Assembly: GCA_902800045.1 (NCBI GenBank)
Contig: CADCCZ010000004.1
Span: 124,001-188,000 of the forward strand
Length of the DNA: 64,000 bases
Direction of reading: 5' to 3'
Source: an uncultured Bacteroidia bacterium
Lineage (GTDB): Bacteria; Bacteroidota; Bacteroidia; Bacteroidales; ML635J-15
Under the pieces are notes generated by a model that saw only the letters and a list, made by a program, of their open reading frames with translations, was not told where the DNA came from and searched no databases. Positions within the stretch are counted from its first letter, which is position 1, and each line of letters starts with the position of its first letter. Below, in pieces: positions 25,741-33,603 of this stretch. The position numbers and the translations under genes are program-made.

Positions 25741-27402
25741 ATGAAGAGATTTTTATTTCTGCTTGTCGTCTTTTTGTCTGCAATTCAACTTTTTGCGCAG
25801 AAGGACGGCAAGAACGAGAACAAGTTTAATGTCTCGGGTAATTTCCAGAGCGATTTGCAATATTATTTCGAAGACCAGAAGATTGGCGCAGTGGCTGTCG
25901 ATGAAAAGTTGCTGTCGAACTCGTATGCCAACTTTATGATTTCGTACGGAAAATTTTCTGCTGGCGTGCGTTTCGAAGGTTACTACAACACCTTGCTCGG
26001 TTTCCCGAATTCGGGCGGCAAGAACGATGGTTTCGGCATTCCGTCGTATTGGGCTAACTTTACCAACGACAAGTTAGAAGTCACAGTAGGGCATTTCTAC
26101 GAGCAGTTCGGCAACGGCCTTACGCTGCGTTCGTACGAGGAAAAGTCGCTCGGTATCGACAATGCGATTCTCGGTGCGCGTGTGAAATATACGATTGTAC
26201 CTGGTGTAAACATCAAGGGTTTGGTCGGCAAACAGCGTTACTACTGGGAACTTTCCGATGGTATCCTTCGTGGCGTTGACGGTGAAATCCAGTTCAACGA
26301 GATGATAAAGTCGCTCAACGAAAGCCAGTTCCGTTTCGGAATCGGCGGTAGTTTCGTAAGCAAGTACCAGAAGGAGGACAATCCTATCTACAACCTGCCC
26401 AACAACGTGGCAACTGGCGCCGGTCGAATCAACATCGGCTATTCTGACTTCAACCTGATTTCGGAATACGCCTACAAGATAAACGACCCTTCGGCAGACA
26501 ACAACTACATCTACCGTCCCGGACAGGCATTCCTTATCAATGCTACATATTCGCAGAAGGGTTTGGGCGTGATACTTTCTACCAAGTGGGTTGACAACAT
26601 GTCGCTTCGCAGCGACCGCAATGCAACGCTTTCGGACCTTACCGTTAGCTATCTGCCCGAAATCACACGCAACTACACTTATGTCTTGCAGGCTTTCTAT
26701 CCTTACGCAAGCCAGCCGATGGGCGAATGGGGCGCAAAGGGCGAATTCTTCTACAAGTTCAAGAAGGGCACCAAGTTAGGCGGGAAGTACGGAACGACAA
26801 TAACCTTGAACTATTCGCGTGTCCACAACATAAAGAAGACCGCAATCAACGATTCCACACCTATAGGCACCACCGGAACCTACGGCTACAACACCTCGTT
26901 GTTCGCTATCGGCAAGGAGCTGTACTATCAGGACATCAATGTAGAAATTTCGAAGAAATGGTCGAAGAAGTGGTACACCAACATTGCCTATATGAACTTG
27001 TACTACAACTACAATGTGCTTATGGGTACGGCAGGTCACGACAATGTGAAGGCGAACATCGCTGTTGTGGAGGCTACCTACAAGATTACCGACAAATATG
27101 CTTTGAAGGGTGAGGTTCAGGCAATGTTCACCAAGCAGGACAAGGGCAATTGGATTCTCGGACAGCTCGAGTTCACAATGCCAAACTGGTTCTTTACCGT
27201 GTTCGACAACTGGAACTACGGCAATCCCGACAAGAGCGCACGTGTTCACTATTTCAATGTTGGCTTCGGCTATGTGAAGGGTGGCAACCGCATCCAGCTC
27301 ACCTACGGCAAGCAGCGTGAAGGCGTGATGTGCGTAGGCGGTGTATGCCGTCATGTTCCTGCATCCAACGGATTTGCACTTTCGATTTCGAGTACGTTCT
27401 AA
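25741..27402 (+). CDS. DUF6029-type outer-membrane beta-barrel protein
   Basis: 553 residues with a signal peptide (MKRFLFLLVVFLSAIQLFAQ) and a long series of alternating amphipathic strands to the end (ALSISSTF, terminal Phe). Segments such as SNSYANFMISYGKFSAGVRFEGYYN and VTVGHFYEQFGNGLTLRSYEEK are those I associate with DUF6029. Function unknown; it sits in the outer membrane. It lies 66 bp after the TlpA-like gene and 54 bp before the Omp28 gene, probably in one operon. Confidence 0.78.
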   Translation: MKRFLFLLVVFLSAIQLFAQKDGKNENKFNVSGNFQSDLQYYFEDQKIGAVAVDEKLLSNSYANFMISYGKFSAGVRFEGYYNTLLGFPNSGGKNDGFGIPSYWANFTNDKLEVTVGHFYEQFGNGLTLRSYEEKSLGIDNAILGARVKYTIVPGVNIKGLVGKQRYYWELSDGILRGVDGEIQFNEMIKSLNESQFRFGIGGSFVSKYQKEDNPIYNLPNNVATGAGRINIGYSDFNLISEYAYKINDPSADNNYIYRPGQAFLINATYSQKGLGVILSTKWVDNMSLRSDRNATLSDLTVSYLPEITRNYTYVLQAFYPYASQPMGEWGAKGEFFYKFKKGTKLGGKYGTTITLNYSRVHNIKKTAINDSTPIGTTGTYGYNTSLFAIGKELYYQDINVEISKKWSKKWYTNIAYMNLYYNYNVLMGTAGHDNVKANIAVVEATYKITDKYALKGEVQAMFTKQDKGNWILGQLEFTMPNWFFTVFDNWNYGNPDKSARVHYFNVGFGYVKGGNRIQLTYGKQREGVMCVGGVCRHVPASNGFALSISSTF

Positions 27403-27412
27403 AAACTGCACA

Positions 27413-27436
27413 TAGCTCCTGAGCTTGTCGAAGGGT
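27413..27436. repeat. CTGAGCTTGTCGAAGGG element in an intergenic gap
   Basis: GCTCCTGAGCTTGTCGAAGG occupies the short gap between the DUF6029 and Omp28 genes. A near-identical copy is inside the ftsE-like coding sequence at 35874-35896. Confidence 0.75.
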
Positions 27437-27456
27437 TTATTATTAACGAAAACAAA

Positions 27457-28323
27457 ATGATTATGAAGAAGATAGTATTTTTGACCATATTTGCACTTGC
27501 AGGGCTTTTCCTTGCTTCGTGCGACAAGATTGAAGAAGGTGAATACCTGAAAAAACCGAATAATTCTTCGCAAGATCCCACTGACACCACAGGGACAAAG
27601 CCTCTGTTCCGCAAGGTTCTGATTATTGACTTTACAGGTCATAAGTGTGGAAATTGTCCGAAAGGTCATAAAATGATAAGCACATTGGAGGAAACTTACC
27701 ACGATGCAGTTGTCCCCGTGGCAATGCACTGCTCGTCGTTTGCCAATCCGGTAGCAGGAACAGCCTTTGCAGCCGACTTCAGGACCGAAGAAGGCAACTA
27801 TATGTGCAGTTATATGGAATTGGAAGGTCTTCCTGCTGGGGTTATAAACACATTGGATCCATTGTCGGTAAGTAATTCGCCTACAGAATGGGCTACTTTG
27901 TTTGCTCGCTATTACGATGTTGCTCCCGAATTGTCGGTTGAAGTTTCTCCGTCTATTGCTGGCGGTTCGCTTACTACCAATGTAAAGTTGACGGCTGCAA
28001 CTGCTTGTTCGCGCAAATTGTCGCTCTGTGTGTATGTTGTAGAAGACAACATTATCGGAGGACAGACCGACTACGAGTCCGATCCCGAAACTATCGAGAA
28101 TTATGTTCACAATCACGTGTTCCGTACGAGCCTCAGCGGTGCATTGGGCGAAAGTGTAAAGGATAACACTGATGCTATGGCCAAGGATGCAACAATCGAG
28201 AAATCGTACAGCAAGGCGTTCAGCAGCGACTGGAATGCCGCCAACTGCAAGGTCGTAGCTTTCGTTTACGACACCGACACCAAGGAAGTCTTGCAGGCCG
28301 AAATGGTTGGTATTTCACAATAG
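27457..28323 (+). CDS. Omp28-related lipoprotein with a CxxC site
   Basis: 288 residues; lipobox LFLASC (Cys22). The body begins VLIIDFTGHKCGNCPKG with a CGNC pair (64-67) placed like a thioredoxin active site, followed by VPVAMHCSSFANP and LEGLPAGVINTLDP, the Omp28 pattern. The C-terminal half is an Ig-like beta region. The ATG at 27457 or 27463 could be the start. The neighbouring TlpA-like gene suggests thiol chemistry at the outer membrane; this is inference. Confidence 0.82.
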   Translation: MIMKKIVFLTIFALAGLFLASCDKIEEGEYLKKPNNSSQDPTDTTGTKPLFRKVLIIDFTGHKCGNCPKGHKMISTLEETYHDAVVPVAMHCSSFANPVAGTAFAADFRTEEGNYMCSYMELEGLPAGVINTLDPLSVSNSPTEWATLFARYYDVAPELSVEVSPSIAGGSLTTNVKLTAATACSRKLSLCVYVVEDNIIGGQTDYESDPETIENYVHNHVFRTSLSGALGESVKDNTDAMAKDATIEKSYSKAFSSDWNAANCKVVAFVYDTDTKEVLQAEMVGISQ

Positions 28324-28335
28324 ATTTTCCGAGCG

Positions 28336-28995
28336 ATGAGGCATAAACGTGTTTTTGTCGCCACACTTCTGATTTTCGCGTCATTATTATCTTTCTCGCA
28401 GTCGTTTACTGGCGGATTGAAGCTGGGTTTCGACATTTCGCAGGTTGATGGGGACCGACGTGGCGGATACAGTGCAATATTTCCCACGGGCTGCCTTTAT
28501 GCAAAGACAAGTTTCGGCGAAAGTCGGCGAGCCTCGATGTCTCTTGGCGTATCCTACATACGTAAAGGGAGCAAGGAGGTGAAGAAAAATGATGCTGGCG
28601 AAATAACGAGCATATTTGCCATACGTTTGCAATACATAGAGATGCCGCTTACTTTTTCGTGGCAACTCGAAAAGTTCAAGATTCCACGTCTGGTCGATTA
28701 TACTTTCAAGAACAAGTTGTGCATTGAGGCTGGAGTTTCCTATGCCTATCTTCTGAAGGCGGAAGTTAACGAAGGACAAGGCTTTCTCGACCCACCAAAG
28801 GCGTTTTTCGACTACGACTGCGGAATACATCTCGGACTTACATATTATATAGGTGAACATTTTTTCCTTAACTATCGGTTTTCGTATACTTTTTTCTTCT
28901 TGCCGATACGCAAGCACCCCGGTGGACAAGTCTATAGGCTAAATCGTGGCGTTTACAACAACGTGATGATATTTACAATAGGATGGGAGATATAA
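28336..28995 (+). CDS. PorT-like outer-membrane beta-barrel protein
   Basis: 219 residues: signal peptide ending SFSQS, then FTGGLKLGFDISQVDGD, MSLGVSYIRKGSKE and IRLQYIEMPLTFSW, the pattern of Bacteroidota OMP_b-brl_2 barrels (eight strands, PorT-like). It starts 12 bp after the Omp28 stop and closes the cluster. Specific function unknown; it is not PorT itself as far as can be told. Confidence 0.78.
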   Translation: MRHKRVFVATLLIFASLLSFSQSFTGGLKLGFDISQVDGDRRGGYSAIFPTGCLYAKTSFGESRRASMSLGVSYIRKGSKEVKKNDAGEITSIFAIRLQYIEMPLTFSWQLEKFKIPRLVDYTFKNKLCIEAGVSYAYLLKAEVNEGQGFLDPPKAFFDYDCGIHLGLTYYIGEHFFLNYRFSYTFFFLPIRKHPGGQVYRLNRGVYNNVMIFTIGWEI

Positions 28996-29000
28996 TGTAG

Positions 29001-29085
29001 AGTCGTTGCGAGCAACGACTACATGCACGCAACGACTCTACATCAACCCTTTGAACTTTAATGTGCTGTCGCGGCGTGTCACGAC
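29001..29085. repeat. Intergenic hairpin cluster
   Basis: AGTCGTTGC/GCAACGACT forms a perfect 9-bp inverted repeat (29001-29020); 29025-29056 repeats 4580-4611; 29068-29085 repeats the 18-mer of 15118-15135. Together with array C this fills most of the 330-bp gap before dnaB. Confidence 0.75.
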
Positions 29086-29100
29086 ACAACAAGAAACCAA

Positions 29101-29170
29101 GAAACAGCGCAGCGAGAAACGCCGAAGGCATAGAAACGGCGAAGCCACAGAAACGGCGCAGCCATTGAAA
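29101..29170 (-). repeat. Mini-hairpin array C (4-5 units)
   Basis: On the minus strand: GGC-TGC-GCC-GTTTCTG, GGC-TTC-GCC-GTTTCTA, GCC-TTC-GGC-GTTTC, CGC-TGC-GCTG-TTTC. Unlike arrays A, B and D, this one points against the flanking genes and does not start at a stop codon. Confidence 0.78.
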
Positions 29171-29325
29171 CTTCTCTGCCGTTTTCAACATTATAAATGT
29201 GCAATATTTAAAACTTTAGCAGCTAAATTGTTAATAATACTTTGCCCAAACTCTTTCCCCGTTGAAAAATAGGAGAGCGGGCGTGCTCGAAAAATAGTAA
29301 TTTTGCAATCCAAAAATTAAAAGAT

Positions 29326-30930
29326 ATGGCACAGGAAAAGAATGTAACGAAGAAAGGGAAAAAGCAAAGCAATGAAGTGTTGGACGAACTGAACTCCTTG
29401 TTGGGAAAGATTCCTCCGCAATCGCCCGAACTTGAAAAGGCGGTTTTGGGAGCTATTCTTCTGCAGGCAAATGCAATATACGATGTCCAGAGCATACTTC
29501 GTCCCGAAAGCTTTTATGTGCCGGCGCACCAGGTTATATACGATGCCATACAGCGTCTTGCGCTAGCGCAGAAGCCAATCGACTACATTACTGTGTCGGA
29601 GGAGTTGAGAATCAACAACCAGCTCGACGAGGTCGGCGGTGTGCCATACCTTATAGAACTTACCGAACTCATCGGAACGGCTTCGCACCTCGAGTACCAT
29701 GCACGAATTGTTCAGCAGAAATATATCCAGCGTGAACTCATAAAGGCTTCGACCGAGATACAGAAGGCATCGTACGACGAGACCAAGGACGTCGACGACC
29801 TTATAACCTTTGCCGAGGGCGAGATTTTCAATATTTCGAATGGCGCGATAAACAAGGATATCGTCAAGATTGGCGAAGTGGTGACTGCCGCCAAGGATGC
29901 CATAGCGAAAGCTGCCGAAGATAATAGCAAAGGTGGCAACGCTTGCCGTGGCGTGCCGTCGGGTTTTACCGACCTCGACCGCCTTACCTCGGGATGGCAG
30001 AACTCCGACCTTATCATTGTGGCTGCTCGTCCATCAATGGGTAAGACGGCCTTCGTGCTTTCGATGGCAAGGAACATGGCGGTAGCCCATGGCAAGACTG
30101 TGGCCTTCTTCTCGTTGGAAATGTCATCGATACAGCTTGTAAACCGACTTATTGCCGCCGAAATTGAAGTAGGTAGCGACAAATTGCGCAACGGTACGCT
30201 GAGCGATTCGGAGTGGCAATGTCTCGAAACAAAACTCCATGGACTCGAGCAGGCAAATCTTTTCATCGACGATACCCCTGCAATATCCATTTTCGAGCTT
30301 CGCGCCAAGTGCCGCCGTCTAAAGCGTAGCCACAACCTCGACATTGTAATAATCGACTATCTGCAGCTTATGACGGCAGGAGGCGACAGCAAGGGCAGTC
30401 GCGAACAGGAGGTAAGTACAATATCGCGTTCGCTGAAGGCAATCGCCAAGGACCTCGACGTTCCAATCATCGCCCTTTCGCAGCTCAACCGTTCGGTCGA
30501 AACTCGAAGCAACGACAAGCGCCCGCAGCTTTCCGACCTCCGCGAATCGGGTGCTATTGAGCAGGATGCCGATATCGTGGCATTTATCCACCGACCATAT
30601 TATTATGGCATAACTCAGGACGATGATGGAAATTCAACAAAAGACCAGGCAACAATAATTGTAGCTAAACATCGTAACGGTGCCGTGGAAGACGTGAAAC
30701 TTAAGTTTATCCAGGACCTTGCCAAGTTTGAGGACTACGACCGCGGCGTGAGTGAGATTGTATCGTCTGACACCGAAGTGTACCAGACCAGAGGTTCAAA
30801 GTTGAACCAGCAGAGTTTTGCCGAAGGAATAGCCAACGAAAATGTGGGATTCAGTAACGACAACAGTTTCGAAAATTCTACAATTCCGGCAGGTTTTGGC
30901 AATGGAGGAAATGAAGAAGCACCATTTTAA
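29326..30930 (+). CDS. dnaB: Replicative DNA helicase DnaB
   Basis: 534 residues: N-terminal helical domain (PPQSPELEKAVLGAILL at ~25-40), linker, and RecA-like core with Walker A ARPSMGKTAF, FFSLEMSS, Walker B IVIIDYLQLM and the arginine-finger region SDLRESGAIEQDAD. It is the hexameric replication-fork helicase. The C-terminus has a ~60-residue Asn-rich extension (SFAEGIANENVGFSNDNSF) of unknown use. A TAATTTTG box lies at 29298-29305. dCMP deaminase follows 17 bp later, coupling replication to dTTP supply. Confidence 0.96.
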   Translation: MAQEKNVTKKGKKQSNEVLDELNSLLGKIPPQSPELEKAVLGAILLQANAIYDVQSILRPESFYVPAHQVIYDAIQRLALAQKPIDYITVSEELRINNQLDEVGGVPYLIELTELIGTASHLEYHARIVQQKYIQRELIKASTEIQKASYDETKDVDDLITFAEGEIFNISNGAINKDIVKIGEVVTAAKDAIAKAAEDNSKGGNACRGVPSGFTDLDRLTSGWQNSDLIIVAARPSMGKTAFVLSMARNMAVAHGKTVAFFSLEMSSIQLVNRLIAAEIEVGSDKLRNGTLSDSEWQCLETKLHGLEQANLFIDDTPAISIFELRAKCRRLKRSHNLDIVIIDYLQLMTAGGDSKGSREQEVSTISRSLKAIAKDLDVPIIALSQLNRSVETRSNDKRPQLSDLRESGAIEQDADIVAFIHRPYYYGITQDDDGNSTKDQATIIVAKHRNGAVEDVKLKFIQDLAKFEDYDRGVSEIVSSDTEVYQTRGSKLNQQSFAEGIANENVGFSNDNSFENSTIPAGFGNGGNEEAPF

Positions 30931-30947
30931 TTAAAAACATATAGGAC

Positions 30948-31391
30948 ATGGAAGTAAAAAACGAAGATCGTCAGCATAAATTTGACAAGCATTATCTCGA
31001 AATGGCAGCAATATGGGCAAAAAACTCATATTGTAAGCGTCGTCAGGTGGGCGCTTTGCTAGTGAAGGACAAAATGATAATATCGGATGGATTCAACGGA
31101 ACTCCGTCGGGATTCGAAAACCAGTGCGAGGACGAGAACGATACCACCAAGCCATACGTGCTTCATGCCGAGGCAAATGCAATAACCAAGGTGGCAAAGT
31201 CGGGCAACAGCAGCGAAGGTGCAACGCTTTACATAACCACAGCTCCTTGTATCGAATGTGCAAAGCTCATAATACAGTCGGGCATCGAGCGGGTGGTATA
31301 TGCCGAGGAGTACCGCAAGTCGGAGGGTATCGAACTGCTGAAACGTGCTAAAATAGAAGTGGAAAATTTCAAGGACGATGAAGTACAATAA
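30948..31391 (+). CDS. dCMP deaminase family protein
   Basis: 147 residues of the cytidine/deoxycytidylate deaminase fold: zinc site HAEANA (His73, Glu75) and PCIECAK (Cys101, Cys104). The N-terminal DKHYLEMAAIWAKNSYCKRRQVG and FNGTPSG fit dCMP deaminase, which feeds dUMP to thymidylate synthesis. The gene lies between dnaB and the ctpA-like gene, overlapping the latter by 14 bp. Confidence 0.88.
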   Translation: MEVKNEDRQHKFDKHYLEMAAIWAKNSYCKRRQVGALLVKDKMIISDGFNGTPSGFENQCEDENDTTKPYVLHAEANAITKVAKSGNSSEGATLYITTAPCIECAKLIIQSGIERVVYAEEYRKSEGIELLKRAKIEVENFKDDEVQ

Positions 31392-32949
31392 TACCAAGGT
31401 TGCCATATTGGTGCCGATGATAATCGCCTTGTCGGTTGTGGCTGGCATGTTCATTGCACGATTGTCGGAAAGTAATACGCTGAACTACACGCCTTCGGCA
31501 GCAGGAAGCAAGATCGACAATGTGATGAACCTTATCGAAACCTATTACGTCGACGACCTTAGCCGCGACAGCATCGAGGATGTCATGATTTCCGATTTCT
31601 TGCACAACCTCGACCCGCATTCGTCGTATATGACAGCCAAGGAAACCGCCGAGGCGGAGACCGAACTTACCGGTAACTTCGTTGGTATTGGCATACGTTT
31701 CTATGTTTTGCACGACACCGTGATGATTACCAATATAATTCCCGGCGGTGCATCCGAAAAGGCTGGACTGCAGGCTGGCGACAGAATTATAGATGTTGAT
31801 GGCCGTCCAATTTCGGGCATAGGCGTAAGCAACGATAGCGTGCGCGGACGTATTCTTGGCGAAGAAGGCAAGAAGGTGAGCCTCAAGATATTGCGCGACG
31901 GACAGATGCTCGATTACAATGTAAGACGTGCACCCGTCGAGGTCGAGAGCGTGTATTATGTCAATGTCGATGGTATAGGCTACATCAAGGTGACATCGTT
32001 CAACAGCAATACAGCAGAGCAGTTCGGTAACGCGCTTAAACTGCTGATGCTCACAAAGGTAAAGTCGTTTGTTCTCGACCTGCGCGACAATAGCGGAGGT
32101 TTCATGTATGCAGCTCAGCAGATTCTCGACAACTTTTTTGCCGACAGGCGTCTGCTAGTATATACCGAAGGTGCCAATTCGAAGCGCGAGGAGGTGTATT
32201 CGTCGGGACGTAACGGCATGTGTGTGGGCTATCCGGTGGCGGTGCTGGTAAACGAAAATTCGGCTTCGGCGTCCGAAATTACCGCTGGAGTTATTCAGGA
32301 CTACGACATTGGCACGGTTATTGGCAATGTTACCTTTGGCAAGGGTTTGGTACAAAGGATGTTCAATCTTGCCGACGGTTCGTCGGTAAGGCTCACCGTA
32401 TCGCGCTACTATCTGCCGTCGGGACGATGCATACAGCGCAGCTACAAGGACGGCTATGTGTCGTACCTTGAGAATTATTACCTTAGCTACGGGCGAAACA
32501 AGCAGACTGTCGACAGCACCAAGGTCTTTTATACGCTTGGCAAGAAGCGCAAGGTTTACGAGGGCGACGGACTTATGCCCGACATAACTGTGGAGCACGA
32601 TACCTCCTATGTTTCGGATATGCTTTTGAAAATAAGCAAGGCAAATGTCATAAGCGATTTCTGTGTCGAATATTTTGATGTAAATAGGAGTAGGATGTCG
32701 CATATTACGACAAAGAAGGACCTTGACGCTTTCCTCGAAGGTGACGGCATGTTCGGCAAGTTCCTTGCGAGAATAAAGAGCGACGGCATTTCGTATTCGC
32801 AGGCCGACCTCGAACGTTCGCAAAAATATCTGAAAATGGTTTTGCGCTACCAGATTGCAGGTTACGTCCTCGATTTCAACGCAGCGAACACGATTCTGCT
32901 CGAAGACGATCCATATATGGACAAGGCGAAGGAAGTGATTGAAGGCTGA
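31378..32949 (+). CDS. C-terminal processing (S41) protease
   Basis: 523 residues: one N-terminal membrane/signal segment (~8-26), a PDZ domain (~90-180, GIGIRFYVLHDTVMITNIIPGGASEKAGLQAGD), then the S41 core with NENSASASEITAG (nucleophile Ser) and TFGKGLVQ (general-base Lys). The last ~120 residues are a helical tail typical of Bacteroidota CtpA/Prc proteins. It trims or degrades envelope proteins from the C-terminus. The start overlaps the deaminase gene by 14 bp. Confidence 0.92.
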   Translation: MKYNNTKVAILVPMIIALSVVAGMFIARLSESNTLNYTPSAAGSKIDNVMNLIETYYVDDLSRDSIEDVMISDFLHNLDPHSSYMTAKETAEAETELTGNFVGIGIRFYVLHDTVMITNIIPGGASEKAGLQAGDRIIDVDGRPISGIGVSNDSVRGRILGEEGKKVSLKILRDGQMLDYNVRRAPVEVESVYYVNVDGIGYIKVTSFNSNTAEQFGNALKLLMLTKVKSFVLDLRDNSGGFMYAAQQILDNFFADRRLLVYTEGANSKREEVYSSGRNGMCVGYPVAVLVNENSASASEITAGVIQDYDIGTVIGNVTFGKGLVQRMFNLADGSSVRLTVSRYYLPSGRCIQRSYKDGYVSYLENYYLSYGRNKQTVDSTKVFYTLGKKRKVYEGDGLMPDITVEHDTSYVSDMLLKISKANVISDFCVEYFDVNRSRMSHITTKKDLDAFLEGDGMFGKFLARIKSDGISYSQADLERSQKYLKMVLRYQIAGYVLDFNAANTILLEDDPYMDKAKEVIEG

Positions 32950-32955
32950 AAAGGG

Positions 32956-33011
32956 GCTAGAAGGCTAACAGGCTAACGGTCTTGCAGTCTGACAGGCTCG
33001 CAGGATAACAG
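32956..33011 (+). repeat. 8-bp tandem repeat, seven copies (GCTAACAG type)
   Basis: In strict 8-bp register: GCTAGAAG, GCTAACAG, GCTAACGG, TCTTGCAG, TCTGACAG, GCTCGCAG, GATAACAG. GCTAACAG is the exact reverse complement of the CTGTTAGC unit at 15773-15844. Begins 7 bp after the protease stop codon. Confidence 0.85.
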
Positions 33012-33603
33012 ACGAGAGGGGCAGATAAAAAACTGCCCTTGTGGTGTATATGTTGTATTCGTTCGCGCTGTCACAGTTTTTGCATGCTCCATTTCATTCC
33101 GCGGCAAAAACTCCGCCAGCGCTTTTCCACCGCAGCTATTGCTGCTACATATATGTGACCCCGCTGGGGTCTATGGCAAGAAATTACCGCAATGTTGTTT
33201 GCCCCCTCGCCCTTAATGGCCTTAAGAACGTTAAGGGCGTTAAACTTGGGCAAAAACGTGCGGTATTTTACGACAACACAAACAACATGTGACAACAAGG
33301 TTCGCGCTGTTCGCTGCGAACAAAAAATACAACCACGAATAACACAAATTTGCACGAATGTGGATAACTTGCAAAAGTTTTTCGGCTTGCCGAAAAAAAT
33401 ATTCGTGTGGATTAGTGAGATTGGCTACGCCGAGCTAAAGGTTCGTGGTAAAAAATAGTGTTCCGAGCCTCGCGCAGGAACCATAGTGGTGCGTTTGCGT
33501 TTGGAGATCGCGGATAACCGACCGCTACAACGCTCCCCGTTCCGTATCGCGTGTGCGCTCTGGCTTCCGCGATGACTGTGTGGCTGGAGAGCGTCCAACT
33601 TCT
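33012..33603. other. Gene-free, repeat-rich gap
   Basis: About 590 bp with no believable gene. It contains GACCCC-GCT-GGGGTC (about 33160), CGCCCTTAA...TTAAGGGCG (about 33210-33240), GTTCGC...GCGAAC (33300-33321), a TTTTTCGGC-TT-GCCGAAAAA hairpin (33378-33397) and the inverted repeat described separately. The segment 33450-33600 is GC-richer and shows nothing recognisable. Confidence 0.6.
33331..33449. repeat. Imperfect 27-bp inverted repeat with an inserted mini-hairpin
   Basis: Left arm CCACGAATAACACAAATTTGCACGAAT (near 33332-33358, 27 nt) matches the reverse complement of the right arm (33401-33449) at 21 of 27 positions only if 33423-33443 is removed. The removed piece contains GGC-TAC-GCC followed by GAGCTAAAGG. 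Confidence 0.7.

Noticed and set aside
26776..28116. A 446-codon antisense frame spanning the DUF6029 and Omp28 genes
   Set aside because: It crosses two real genes, has no family features, and comes from the same codon bias.
33042..33600. Genes in the gap after the protease gene
   Set aside because: Short open frames are built of hairpin repeats and lack promoter, homology or codon bias of real genes.
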